Shown here: in pieces, positions 52,346 through 61,171 of the stretch
Position numbering within the stretch: position 1 is the first letter of the stretch
Layout: each line of letters starts with the position of its first letter
Source: Campylobacteraceae bacterium
Lineage (GTDB): Bacteria; Campylobacterota; Campylobacteria; Campylobacterales; Campylobacteraceae
Length of the DNA stretch: 64,000 nucleotides
Assembly (NCBI GenBank): GCA_012519705.1
Contig: JAAYPR010000012.1
Span: forward strand, 42,705 to 106,704
Direction: 5' to 3'
Notes under the pieces: generated by a model
What the model was told of the DNA's origin: nothing
What the model saw: only the letters and a program-made list of their open reading frames with translations
The model's database searches: none
Made by a program: the position numbers and the translations under genes

Positions 52346-53626
52346 ATGAAGAGTTATATGGAGTATTTTAAGGAAATTTGTGCCATTCCGCATGGAAGTT
52401 TTGAAACTGATGAGCTAAGAGACTATCTTATAAAGCACTGTGAAAAAACTGGCTTTGAAGTAAGTGTTGATGAGGCTGGAAATATCCATGCATATAAGGG
52501 AAACCCAAGGATTTGCTTACAAAGTCACTATGATATGGTTTGCGTAGGTGATGCACCAAATATAGTGCTACAAGAAAAGGATGGCTTTTTAAGTGCTAAA
52601 AACTCATCGTTAGGAGCGGATAACGGCATCGGCGTTGCTATGATGATGAGTATGATGGATAAGTATGATGACTTTGAGGTGATATTTACAAACAACGAAG
52701 AAGTAGGGCTTTGGGGCGTTGCAAGGTTTGAGGGCGAGGTAAAAAGTCCAAATTTACTAAATTTAGATAGCGAAGAGGACGATAGAGTCTCCATCGGGTG
52801 TGCTGGAAGTGTGGATATTTATGCCACAATAAAAGTGGAAAAAGAGCCAAAAACAGGGTATGTTTATGAGCTTTTTTTAGATGATGATGAGATGTTTCCT
52901 GGTGGACATAGCGGGACAGAAATTCATAAAAACATCCCAAATGCGGTTAAATTTATAGCTAAATTTATCAAAGAAAATGGCGGTAAAATAAGTGAGTTTG
53001 ACGGTGGCGAGAGACGAAACTCTGTAGCTGCAAAAGCAAAAGCAAAAGTTGTTTTTGATAAAGAGCCGGGTAAAGTGCCAAACTATATAAAAGCTAAGTT
53101 TTTAGGAAAAGAGAGTGTTTCGGTGTATAAATTTAGTGATGAGCTTTTAAATATGCTCTGTGTTTTTTCACAAGGGGTTAGGGCGTTTAACACGGAAGTA
53201 AATATCCCTGAAGATAGTATAAACTTATCTACCGCAAAAGAAAAGGACGGGGTTTTTGAAGTGCTGTTTTTTGCTAGGTCTATGAGTGCTGAGGGCTTAG
53301 AAAACTCTAAATTTGAGACCATTACTTTGGCAAATGCTTTTGGCTTTGATGTAAGAACAGAGAACCAAACAACGCCTTGGAAACCAGAAATCAATGAGTT
53401 TTCAAAGTTTATTTTAGAGTGTCTTAAGAAGCATAAACCAGAAGCAAGGTTTGCCGCAGTTCACGCTGGGCTTGAGTGTGGGGTGTTTTTAGCTCAAAAT
53501 CCAAATCTTAAAGTTACATCTATCGGACCAAATATTTTCTCACCGCATAGCATAAATGAAAGGCTTGAAATTGCTTCTGCGGATTTAATATATAAAGTTG
53601 TGGATGAGATAGTTAAGAACGCTTAA
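52346..53626 (+). CDS. pepD: Aminoacyl-histidine dipeptidase (PepD family)
   Basis: This is a protein of 426 residues. Metal and catalytic motifs of M20 peptidases are present: Gln-Ser-His-Tyr-Asp-Met-Val, Leu-Gly-Ala-Asp-Asn-Gly-Ile-Gly-Val-Ala, Asn-Asn-Glu-Glu-Val-Gly-Leu-Trp-Gly and Leu-Asn-Leu-Asp-Ser-Glu-Glu. It splits dipeptides with N- or C-terminal His or other residues in the cytoplasm. It is about 60 residues shorter than the E. coli enzyme, common in Campylobacter. It is a single-gene unit. Confidence 0.93.
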   Translation: MKSYMEYFKEICAIPHGSFETDELRDYLIKHCEKTGFEVSVDEAGNIHAYKGNPRICLQSHYDMVCVGDAPNIVLQEKDGFLSAKNSSLGADNGIGVAMMMSMMDKYDDFEVIFTNNEEVGLWGVARFEGEVKSPNLLNLDSEEDDRVSIGCAGSVDIYATIKVEKEPKTGYVYELFLDDDEMFPGGHSGTEIHKNIPNAVKFIAKFIKENGGKISEFDGGERRNSVAAKAKAKVVFDKEPGKVPNYIKAKFLGKESVSVYKFSDELLNMLCVFSQGVRAFNTEVNIPEDSINLSTAKEKDGVFEVLFFARSMSAEGLENSKFETITLANAFGFDVRTENQTTPWKPEINEFSKFILECLKKHKPEARFAAVHAGLECGVFLAQNPNLKVTSIGPNIFSPHSINERLEIASADLIYKVVDEIVKNA

Positions 53627-53711
53627 AATTTGAGTTTGTGGATTGCTTTTCAGTGCTCACTCAGAGATAGCTTGCTGCCGTGGTGTTTGTAGAATTTTAT
53701 CTACCAACTTC

Positions 53712-53934
53712 GTCATTGCGAGATTTTCGTAGAAAATCGTGGCGTCTGCAGCAAAGCGTCTCGGCAGTTACGAGTGCATAGCACGAAGTAAAATCCATTT
53801 GAATAAATTTTGAGTTAAATTTAAGGTGCTTTTGCTTATGAATTTATAGATAAAATTTTTATTGAAGAAAAATCTTATAAATTCTTCAAAATGCTTTTGA
53901 TGGATTGCCACGTCGCTTCGCTCCTCGCAATGAC
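53712..53934. repeat. Dispersed inverted-repeat element (about 223 bp)
   Basis: It begins gtcattgcgag and ends ctcgcaatgac. It carries the inner gtctgcagcaaagcg and tcggcagttacgag segments seen at 12186. The 499-base gap between pepD and nth holds this and the next repeat, and no gene. Confidence 0.85.
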
Positions 53935-53972
53935 TATAGAGAGTGGTTATAAAAACGTTAGTTTGTTTTTAC

Positions 53973-54093
53973 AAGAGGGAAAGGGGGCTTAAATTACGAA
54001 GTCGCTCCCCTTTCCCCCTTGAACCCCAATCCCTGGGCGACGTTCAGGGTTGCTGTGCTTCGCACAGGTTTAATTGCTTTTGCTATGCAAAAG
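53973..54093. repeat. Second dispersed repeat type, copy 2
   Basis: Segments agagggaaagggggctta, tacgaagtcgctcccct, gttgctgtgcttcgcaca and ttttgctatgcaaaag match 29785-29932 in the same order. The arms agggaaagggg and cccctttccccct can pair. No T tract follows here, unlike copy 1. Confidence 0.7.
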
Positions 54094-54125
54094 CTAGAAT
54101 TTAAGCGACAAATGAAAATATAGCT

Positions 54126-54770
54126 CTAACTTTCCTCTCTTTTAACTTTATCCTTACTTTTACAAAGCTCATATAAAAAGCATTTATCACACTCTGGTTT
54201 TGCAGCTTTGCAAGTGTAGCGACCAAAAAGCACCATTGCTTGGTGAAGCCAGTTAAGCTCGGTTTTAAAGGCTTTAGTTAAGTCAAGTTCAACTTTTTCA
54301 GGCGTTTTTTCCTTGCTTAGTCCAAGGCGGTGAGAAACTCTAAAAACATGAGTATCCACAGCCATTAAATTCGCGTCAAAGTACTCTATCATCACCACAT
54401 TTGCGGTCTTTTGTCCAACGCCAGCTAAACTCATAAGCTCATCTCTAGTATTTGGAATTTCACCGCCGAAATCTTCCATGACAGACTTTGCCATTTTGAT
54501 TAAATTTGTTGCTTTGTTGTTGTAAAAATTGCATGATTTTATCAGCTCTTTTACGCTCATTAAATTTGCTTTTGATAGGCTTTCTATGTCCGGATACTCG
54601 CTAAATAGGGCAGGGGTTATTAAATTTACTCTTTTATCAGTGCATTGTGCTGAGAGCATGACAGCGACTAAAAGCTCGTAGAGGTTTTTAAACTCAAGTT
54701 CGGTTATGGGCTCATCAAAATGCTCTAAAAACAGCCTTTTTATCTCTAATGTGTCTTTTTTTGTTCTCAT
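54126..54770 (-). CDS. nth: Endonuclease III (DNA glycosylase/AP lyase)
   Basis: This is a protein of 214 residues. The helix-hairpin-helix is Leu-Ala-Gly-Val-Gly-Gln-Lys-Thr-Ala-Asn-Val-Val with the catalytic Lys, and the catalytic Asp is in Val-Asp-Thr-His-Val-Phe-Arg. The iron-sulfur cluster Cys set lies at the end (Cys-Lys-Ala-Ala-Lys-Pro-Glu-Cys-Asp-Lys-Cys, then Cys). It removes oxidised pyrimidines. It is divergent from the PpiC chaperone gene. Confidence 0.96.
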   Translation of the reverse strand: MRTKKDTLEIKRLFLEHFDEPITELEFKNLYELLVAVMLSAQCTDKRVNLITPALFSEYPDIESLSKANLMSVKELIKSCNFYNNKATNLIKMAKSVMEDFGGEIPNTRDELMSLAGVGQKTANVVMIEYFDANLMAVDTHVFRVSHRLGLSKEKTPEKVELDLTKAFKTELNWLHQAMVLFGRYTCKAAKPECDKCFLYELCKSKDKVKREES

Positions 54771-54815
54771 GCGGAGATTTTAGCCTAAATTTACCAATAA
54801 TCAACCAATTTAGTG

Positions 54816-54821
54816 TATAAT
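54816..54821 (+). promoter_or_regulatory. -10 box of the PpiC chaperone-fba operon
   Basis: TATAAT preceded by tgtg lies about 30 bases before the ATG at 54852. Confidence 0.5.
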
Positions 54822-54851
54822 CAAAAGAATTTTTTAAATGAAAGGTTATAT

Positions 54852-55664
54852 ATGAAAAAAATTTTATTTGGTGCTTTAAGTTTAGCAGTTGCGGCTAGCT
54901 TAAACGCAAAAGTGTTTGCTACAGTTGATGGAGTGGAGATAAAAAACGTTGATTTAGCTCCTATGCTTGCAGGTCTTCAAGGTATGGATCCAGCTATGCT
55001 TTCAGATGAGCATAAAAAGCAAATCATTGATAGAGCTATAGATATCAAGCTTCTTACAAAAAACGCTGTTGCAAGTGGAGTTAAAAACGATGAACTTTTT
55101 AAAGAGCAACTCGCAATCGCTGAGGAAAATATCGCACTTAGAGTTTGGGAACTTAGAGAGATAGAAAAACTTGAGATAAAAGATGAAGAAGTAAATAAAT
55201 TCTATGAAGACAATAAAGCTAAATTTGTTGAGCCGGCGGGAATTTTAGCTAGCCATATCTTAGTTGAAAAAGAAGAAGATGCTAAAAAAATCATCGCTGA
55301 TTTAAGCAAACTAAAAGGCGAAGAGTTAGAGAAAAAATTCGCTGAAATAGCTAGTGAGAAAAGTATAGACCCAAGTGGAAAAGAGAATGGTGGAAACTTA
55401 GGCTGGTTCCAAAAAGAGCAGATGGTAGAGCCATTTGGCACTTCGGCTGATGCTCTAAAAAAAGGTGAGATGACAAAAGCTCCTGTTAAGTCACAATTTG
55501 GTTACCACATCATCTTAAAACACGATGCAAAAGAAGCAAAACAACTAAATGTTGATGAGGTAAAGCCATATATCACAGGAATTATCAGACAAGATAAAGC
55601 TGTTGAAATGATTAACAAAAAAGTTGAAGAATTAAGAAGCAAAGCAAAAATAGAGTATAAATAA
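54852..55664 (+). CDS. Periplasmic peptidyl-prolyl cis-trans isomerase (PEB4/CBF2-like)
   Basis: The protein is 270 residues from the ATG at 54852, which has aaagg upstream and begins a clear signal peptide (Met-Lys-Lys-Ile-Leu-Phe-Gly-Ala-Leu, ending Leu-Asn-Ala). A SurA-like helical domain (about 20-125) is followed by a parvulin domain with Ala-Ser-His-Ile-Leu-Val and Gly-Gly-Asn-Leu-Gly-Trp-Phe and the end Phe-Gly-Tyr-His-Ile-Ile. In C. jejuni this chaperone (PEB4) helps outer-membrane proteins and adhesion. It is followed after 9 bases by the aldolase gene, as in C. jejuni. Confidence 0.92.
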   Translation: MKKILFGALSLAVAASLNAKVFATVDGVEIKNVDLAPMLAGLQGMDPAMLSDEHKKQIIDRAIDIKLLTKNAVASGVKNDELFKEQLAIAEENIALRVWELREIEKLEIKDEEVNKFYEDNKAKFVEPAGILASHILVEKEEDAKKIIADLSKLKGEELEKKFAEIASEKSIDPSGKENGGNLGWFQKEQMVEPFGTSADALKKGEMTKAPVKSQFGYHIILKHDAKEAKQLNVDEVKPYITGIIRQDKAVEMINKKVEELRSKAKIEYK

Positions 55665-55673
55665 GGGATAAAA

Positions 55674-56735
55674 ATGGGTGTTTTAGATGTTGTAAAAGCT
55701 GGTGTTGTAACTGGCGAAAATGTAAATAAGCTTTATAATTATGCTAAAGAAAACGGGTTTGCGATTCCTGCTGTAAACGTTGTTGGAACGAACTCTATAA
55801 ATGCAGTTTTAGAGAGTGCAAAAAAGGTTAATTCACCCGTTATAGTTCAGTTTTCAAACGGAGGAGCGAGCTACTACGCTGGCAAAGCTTGCCCAAATGC
55901 GGCTGTTTTAGGGGCGATTTCTGGTGCAAGACATGTTCATTTACTAGCTGAGCACTACGGCGTGCCTGTTATTTTGCACACAGACCACGCTGGAAGAGAG
56001 CTACTTCCTTGGATAGATGCTTTAATAGAAGCTAGTAAAGAAAACATCAAGCTTTTTGGAAAACCACTATTTAGTTCACATATGATAGATTTAAGCATTG
56101 AGAGCTTAGAGTCAAACTTAAGTACTTGCGAAGAGTATCTTAAAAAACTAAGTGAGATAGGCGTAGGGCTTGAGATAGAACTTGGAGTAACTGGTGGGGA
56201 AGAAGACGGCGTTGATAATACAAACGTTGATAACGCTTTGCTTTACACTCAGCCAAAAGAAGTTGCCGCTGCATATGAAAGACTTATAAAAGTAAGCGAT
56301 AACTTTACCATAGCAGCGAGTTTTGGTAACGTTCACGGGGTTTATAAACCAGGGAATGTTATTTTAAGACCAGAAATTCTTAAAAACTCACAAGCTTATA
56401 TGGAAGAAAAATTTAACCTACCAAAAAAACCTGTAAATTTCGTGTTCCACGGTGGAAGCGGAAGCGATATACAAGATATCAAAGATGCTGTAAATTACGG
56501 TGTTATTAAGATGAATATCGATACTGATACTCAGTGGGCATTCTGGGATGGGGTAAGAGAGTATGAGCTTAAATATAGAAACTACTTGCAAGGACAAATC
56601 GGAAATCCAGAAGGCGATGATAAGCCTAACAAAAGCTACTATGACCCAAGAAAGTGGCTAAGAAAAGGCGAAGAGAGTATGAGGGATAGACTTCTTCAAG
56701 CTTTTGAAGATTTAAACTGTATAGATAGAAACTAA
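55674..56735 (+). CDS. fba: Fructose-bisphosphate aldolase, class II
   Basis: This is a protein of 353 residues. Zinc ligands lie in Leu-His-Thr-Asp-His-Ala-Gly (His), Gly-Leu-Glu-Ile-Glu-Leu-Gly-Val-Thr-Gly-Gly-Glu-Glu, Phe-Gly-Asn-Val-His-Gly and Val-Phe-His-Gly-Gly-Ser-Gly-Ser. It joins or splits fructose 1,6-bisphosphate. In Campylobacter it works mainly in gluconeogenesis. It has a good site (agggataaaa) and lies between the PpiC chaperone and the MotA-like gene. Confidence 0.96.
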   Translation: MGVLDVVKAGVVTGENVNKLYNYAKENGFAIPAVNVVGTNSINAVLESAKKVNSPVIVQFSNGGASYYAGKACPNAAVLGAISGARHVHLLAEHYGVPVILHTDHAGRELLPWIDALIEASKENIKLFGKPLFSSHMIDLSIESLESNLSTCEEYLKKLSEIGVGLEIELGVTGGEEDGVDNTNVDNALLYTQPKEVAAAYERLIKVSDNFTIAASFGNVHGVYKPGNVILRPEILKNSQAYMEEKFNLPKKPVNFVFHGGSGSDIQDIKDAVNYGVIKMNIDTDTQWAFWDGVREYELKYRNYLQGQIGNPEGDDKPNKSYYDPRKWLRKGEESMRDRLLQAFEDLNCIDRN

Positions 56736-56762
56736 AAAGCATAAAAAGGAAGTTAAGATTCC

Positions 56763-57971
56763 ATGCAAAATGAAGTAGTTGAATTAGCACTGTTAGAAGA
56801 GTCAAAGCGGTCTTTAGTTTTAGTTTATCTAAGGATAGTTTTAGTTCCAGTTTTGGTATTTCTGTTTTTTTTAGCTGGATATTTAGGATACACAGCTTTA
56901 AAAGTAGAGATTCACTCCATCGTAATGCTTGGCATTTTGCTTTTTATCGCACTTATTTTTGCAAGACATAGTGCAGAGTATGGGTGCTGTCTTTTTGAAA
57001 GAAAGACAAGTATTTTTAGAAGCGAGCTAAAAGACTACATTATAGGGCATTTGATGACTGTTGGAAACCGCAAAAAGTCAAATGCCCCTTTTGATAGTTT
57101 CGCTGAAAAGTTTACAAACGATATAAGAAATGACAACTACGCTTCAGTTGCTGCTGGAGTGTTTCCGATGCTTGGAATTTTAGGAACTTTTATAAGTATT
57201 GCTATAGCGATGCCTGAGTTTTCATCAACCGATATTGATGCACTTGAAACTGAGATAGCCCAGCTACTTGGCGGGGTTGGGACAGCGTTTTATGTCTCAA
57301 TTTACGGGATATTTTTAGCTTTGTGGTGGATATACTTTGAAAAAAGAGGGCTTAGTAGATTTCAAAAGATACTTTATAGATATAAGCAGTCTAGTAAAGA
57401 GTTTTTTTGGGATAAAGATGAAATTTCGCAAAGCCTAATGCAAGAAATTTTAATAAGAAATGAAAAAATTGCAAATAGTTTTGAGACTATGTTTCTTACA
57501 GAGTTTAGCGAGAACTTAAAAGCATCTATGCAGAAAAACTATGACTCTTTTAACGACATACTTAAAAATCAAGAAAACACACTGAATCTCACAGCTGATA
57601 AGCTAAAAAGTACTAGAATTTTCCTAAATGAATTAGAAGAGAGCTCTTTTAACGCAAACAAAAGATATGAAAAAACTATATCAAATATCGACACTCTTTT
57701 AGAAAATGCAAACTCAGCCTATCTAGGATTAAATGCGAATTTCTACGAGTTTTTGTCTCAAAGTCAAAAGCAAAATCATAAATTTATAGAAAGTGTTGAA
57801 AAGCTAGTAAGTGAAATAGATGCTTTAAAAAATGCTAGTGCTGATTTGAATAAATTTGAAACTGGCATAAACGGTAGTATTGATGAGATTAAAAAAATAG
57901 TTCTTGAGTTGAGAAAAGAGAGTGACATTATAAAAACACTTCAAGATAGATATAAAAATGAAGATAAATAA
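56763..57971 (+). CDS. MotA/TolQ/ExbB-type proton channel protein (ZorA-like)
   Basis: This is a protein of 402 residues. Four membrane helices lie near 18-43, 51-68, 128-150 and 172-192; the last two have the MotA/ExbB pattern (Val-Phe-Pro-Met-Leu-Gly-Ile-Leu-Gly-Thr-Phe and Gly-Gly-Val-Gly-Thr-Ala-Phe-Tyr-Val-Ser). Residues about 215-400 form a long cytoplasmic coiled coil, the feature that separates ZorA-like proteins from TolQ and ExbB. It overlaps the OmpA/MotB-like gene by 14 bases. The pair would form a proton-driven motor; what it drives is unknown. Confidence 0.85.
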   Translation: MQNEVVELALLEESKRSLVLVYLRIVLVPVLVFLFFLAGYLGYTALKVEIHSIVMLGILLFIALIFARHSAEYGCCLFERKTSIFRSELKDYIIGHLMTVGNRKKSNAPFDSFAEKFTNDIRNDNYASVAAGVFPMLGILGTFISIAIAMPEFSSTDIDALETEIAQLLGGVGTAFYVSIYGIFLALWWIYFEKRGLSRFQKILYRYKQSSKEFFWDKDEISQSLMQEILIRNEKIANSFETMFLTEFSENLKASMQKNYDSFNDILKNQENTLNLTADKLKSTRIFLNELEESSFNANKRYEKTISNIDTLLENANSAYLGLNANFYEFLSQSQKQNHKFIESVEKLVSEIDALKNASADLNKFETGINGSIDEIKKIVLELRKESDIIKTLQDRYKNEDK

Positions 57972-59013
57972 AGAAGAAAAAGATACTTTTTGGATAGCTT
58001 ATGCTGATTTGATGGCGGGGCTTCTTTTTGTTTTTATCCTGCTAATTGGTGGGATTATTGTAAAATATGTTTTGTCTCAGGAAAACTTAAAGAAAAAAGA
58101 AGCTGATTTTATAACCACACTTTCAAGCCTAAAAAGCCAGAGAGAAAAAAACACAGAGTTAGAAACTCTAAATCAAATCTTAAGCGATAGACTAAATGAG
58201 ATAAATATCGAAGTTGGTGATTTAAAAAAAGAAAACTCAATTTTCATAGTTGAGATTGATGAGCTTAAAAAATTAGTTGATGCTTTAAATGATGAAAACT
58301 CCGATTTAAACGCTACTCTATATGAACTTTATGGAGATATCTTAAAAAAAGATGAAACCATAAGTGATATGAACGAAACAGCTTCCAAAAATGAGCTTAA
58401 AATCGCTTATTTGATGGAGCAAATTTCACAAAAAGATGCAAGTATTAACAAAATTCTCCACGACTTAAACATCACAAGAAACAAGATAGAAAACTTAACA
58501 GGTGTAAGCGTAAAAGCAGTAGCCCATATCAAAGAAAACTTAGGAGATAGTGTAAAGATAGACTCTGAAACAGGAGCTTTAACTCTCTCATCTGGAGTTT
58601 TGTTTGATAGTGGTTCGTATGTTTTAAAAGAAGTTGCCAAGCCTGAGCTTCAAGCGACTTTGGAAAAATATTTTGACGTGCTTCTAAATAACGATGAGAT
58701 AAGACAAAACCTAGACTCCATCATCATAGAAGGGCACACAGATAGCGATGGCGGATATCTTTTTAACCTAGAACTCTCACAGATGAGAGCATTTTCCGTT
58801 ATGGAGTTTATCAACTCATGGAGTGATGATGAGAGACTTAAACACTATCTAATAGCAAGTGGCAGAAGCTTTATGAACCCAGTTTTGAAAAACGGCGTTG
58901 AAGATAAAGATGCTAGTAGAAGGATAGAGATAAAATTCTCTCTTTCAAACAAAAACACTATAAATGAAATACAGAAAATTTTGAGTTATGATGCAAACAA
59001 CAGCGAAATTTGA
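57958..59013 (+). CDS. MotB/OmpA-type peptidoglycan-binding stator protein (ZorB-like)
   Basis: This is a protein of 351 residues. A single membrane helix at about 14-38 carries the proton-path Asp (Trp-Ile-Ala-Tyr-Ala-Asp-Leu-Met-Ala-Gly). A long coiled coil (about 40-180) and an OmpA domain (about 205-340) with Ile-Glu-Gly-His-Thr-Asp-Ser-Asp-Gly and Leu-Ser-Gln-Met-Arg-Ala follow. It is the partner of the MotA-like protein. No ZorC, ZorD or ZorE genes follow, so this is not a full Zorya defence set. It overlaps the next gene by 26 bases. Confidence 0.85.
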   Translation: MKINKEEKDTFWIAYADLMAGLLFVFILLIGGIIVKYVLSQENLKKKEADFITTLSSLKSQREKNTELETLNQILSDRLNEINIEVGDLKKENSIFIVEIDELKKLVDALNDENSDLNATLYELYGDILKKDETISDMNETASKNELKIAYLMEQISQKDASINKILHDLNITRNKIENLTGVSVKAVAHIKENLGDSVKIDSETGALTLSSGVLFDSGSYVLKEVAKPELQATLEKYFDVLLNNDEIRQNLDSIIIEGHTDSDGGYLFNLELSQMRAFSVMEFINSWSDDERLKHYLIASGRSFMNPVLKNGVEDKDASRRIEIKFSLSNKNTINEIQKILSYDANNSEI

Positions 59014-59851
59014 CAAGATAAAATTTAGAAATTTAGAGTTTTACTTACTAAGAGACGACCTGCTTGGCGAGTTTAATGGTAATAAAGCTAGAAAGTTAGC
59101 TTATTTTTTGGATACTGATTTAAGCAAATTTAATACTGTTATCCTAAACGGCTCATCCCAGTCAAATGCTATGCAGTCGCTATCTGTTTTTGCAAAGCTT
59201 AAAGGGCTTAAGTTTAAATATGTGATGAGCCACTTAAACTCAAATTTAAAGGAAAATCCAGTTGGGAACTTTAAATCTGCACTTGATAATGGGATGGAGT
59301 ATTTTATCAGTGAAGATAGAAGGGAATTTGCTCTAAATTTGATGGATGAGAGAAGCATTTTTGTTGAAGAGGGCGTTGCGCAAAAGGAGGCTGAGTTTGG
59401 ATTTATAGCCCAAGCTAAAGAGATAGATGAGTTTGCTAGAAAAAACAACCTTAAATTTGACATCTTTTTACCAAGTGGAACTGGAACAAGTGCGGCATAT
59501 CTAGCAAAACATACTAAATTTAGAGTTTTCACAGTGCCGTGTGTTGGAGATATAGCCTATCTAGAAAAGCAAATAGAAGAGCTAGGTTTAAATAACCTGC
59601 CAAATTTAACCATCTTAAACCCACCTAAAAAGTATCATTTTGGGGATTTGAAAAAAGAGCTTGTGGAAATTTGGAAAGAGCTTTTGGATGAGACAAAGGT
59701 TGAGTTTGACTTGATTTACGACCCAGTTGGGTTTCTAACTCTTTTTGCAAATTTAAGAGAGTTTAAAGAAAACATTTTATATATTCACCAAGGCGGAATT
59801 TTAGGAAACATTTCGCAACTTGAGAGATATAAATTTAAAAATATGATCTAA
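58988..59851 (+). CDS. ACC-deaminase / D-cysteine desulfhydrase-like PLP enzyme
   Basis: This is a protein of 287 residues, fold-type II PLP family. The PLP Lys lies in Glu-Phe-Asn-Gly-Asn-Lys-Ala-Arg-Lys-Leu, followed by Asn-Gly-Ser-Ser-Gln-Ser-Asn-Ala, and the phosphate loop is Leu-Pro-Ser-Gly-Thr-Gly-Thr-Ser. It is shorter than true ACC deaminase (about 330). Related enzymes act on D-cysteine or 1-aminocyclopropane-1-carboxylate; the substrate here is not known. It lies between the motor pair and hisD. Confidence 0.85.
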   Translation: MMQTTAKFDKIKFRNLEFYLLRDDLLGEFNGNKARKLAYFLDTDLSKFNTVILNGSSQSNAMQSLSVFAKLKGLKFKYVMSHLNSNLKENPVGNFKSALDNGMEYFISEDRREFALNLMDERSIFVEEGVAQKEAEFGFIAQAKEIDEFARKNNLKFDIFLPSGTGTSAAYLAKHTKFRVFTVPCVGDIAYLEKQIEELGLNNLPNLTILNPPKKYHFGDLKKELVEIWKELLDETKVEFDLIYDPVGFLTLFANLREFKENILYIHQGGILGNISQLERYKFKNMI

Positions 59852-59859
59852 GGAAAAAT

Positions 59860-61140
59860 ATGAAAATTTTATATAGTAAAGATTTTGGTTTCAAAAGCGA
59901 GTTTGAAAAGCTTGTAAATAGAAGCGACAGCGATATGGCAGATGTGATGCCAATTGTCACAAGCATAATCAATGATGTTAGAAAAAGAGGCGACGAGTCA
60001 CTAAAAGAGCAAATCGCTAAATTTGATGGCTGGGAAGTTCAGGACAACTTAGCTATCACAGAGGCAGAGATGAAAGAGGCTTTTGATAACACAAGTGATG
60101 AGTTAAAAGATGCTCTAAGCTTAGCGACTAAAAGGATAAAAGATTATCACGAAAAACAGCTTGAAAAAACATGGTTAAGTTTTGAAGAAAATGGCTCTAT
60201 TTTAGGGCAAAAAGTTACACCTGTTGATAGTGCTGGGCTTTATATACCGGGTGGAAAAGCTGCTTATCCAAGCTCACTTTTGATGAACGCAGTCCCTGCA
60301 ATAGTAGCTGGGGTTAAAGATATAGTAGTTTGCACCCCTGCTGTTAATGGAAAAGTGCCTGAACTTCTGCTTGCCGCTATGCACGTACTAGAAATCAAAA
60401 AAGCTTATAAAATAGGCGGTGCTGGTGCCATAGCTGCTATGGCGTATGGCACAGAGAGCATCCCAAAAGTTGATGTCATCACAGGGCCGGGAAATATCTT
60501 TGTCGCAACTGCTAAAAAACTAGTTTTTGGCGATGTAAATATAGACATGATAGCAGGACCAAGTGAAATCGGCGTTATCGCTGATGAGAGTGCCAACCCT
60601 TACCACATAGCGATGGATTTGTTATCTCAAGCAGAGCATGACGAGCTAGCAAGTAGCTTTTTAGTCACTCACTCAGCTAAATTTGCAAAAGAAGTTGAGA
60701 GTGAGATAAATAAAATCCTACCAACTCTAAGCCGTAAAGAGATAGCTAAAAAAAGCATTGGCACAAAAGCAGCGATTGTGATAACTGTGGATAAAAATGA
60801 GAGCATTGAGTTAATGAACGCTTTAGCGGTTGAGCACTTAGAGATAGCAACTGATGATGCGTTTAGTTATCTACCGTTTATCAAGCACGCTGGGGCGATA
60901 TTTTTAGGACACTATACACCAGAAGCCATTGGCGACTACTTAGCTGGTCCAAACCACACATTGCCAACGGGCGGAAGTGCTAGGTTTTTCTCACCACTTG
61001 GGGTAAATAACTTTATAAAAAGAAGTTCGATTATCGGTATGAATAAAACTGGACTTGATGAACTAAGCGAGGCTTGTATGGCACTAGCAGACGCTGAAGG
61101 GCTGGAAGCTCATAAGCTTTCAGTTGAGATAAGAAAATAA
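59860..61140 (+). CDS. hisD: Histidinol dehydrogenase
   Basis: This is a protein of 426 residues. It has Tyr-Ile-Pro-Gly-Gly-Lys-Ala-Ala-Tyr-Pro-Ser-Ser, Gly-Pro-Gly-Asn-Ile-Phe-Val, Asp-Met-Ile-Ala-Gly-Pro-Ser-Glu, Gln-Ala-Glu-His-Asp and Gly-Pro-Asn-His-Thr-Leu-Pro-Thr, the full HisD set including the catalytic His and zinc ligands. It makes the last two oxidations of histidine synthesis. Other his genes are not in the window. A terminator follows. Confidence 0.97.
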   Translation: MKILYSKDFGFKSEFEKLVNRSDSDMADVMPIVTSIINDVRKRGDESLKEQIAKFDGWEVQDNLAITEAEMKEAFDNTSDELKDALSLATKRIKDYHEKQLEKTWLSFEENGSILGQKVTPVDSAGLYIPGGKAAYPSSLLMNAVPAIVAGVKDIVVCTPAVNGKVPELLLAAMHVLEIKKAYKIGGAGAIAAMAYGTESIPKVDVITGPGNIFVATAKKLVFGDVNIDMIAGPSEIGVIADESANPYHIAMDLLSQAEHDELASSFLVTHSAKFAKEVESEINKILPTLSRKEIAKKSIGTKAAIVITVDKNESIELMNALAVEHLEIATDDAFSYLPFIKHAGAIFLGHYTPEAIGDYLAGPNHTLPTGGSARFFSPLGVNNFIKRSSIIGMNKTGLDELSEACMALADAEGLEAHKLSVEIRK

Positions 61141-61144
61141 AAGA

Positions 61145-61171
61145 AATTTCCGCTTTTAAAAAGCGGAAATT
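61145..61171. terminator. Two-way terminator between hisD and the anion transporter
   Basis: The arms aatttccgctt and aagcggaaatt pair fully. It lies just past hisD and at the end of the converging transporter gene. Confidence 0.8.

Noticed and set aside
56763..59851. A complete Zorya anti-phage system
   Set aside because: Only the ZorA- and ZorB-like membrane proteins are present. The following genes are an ACC-deaminase-like enzyme and hisD, not ZorC, ZorD or ZorE.
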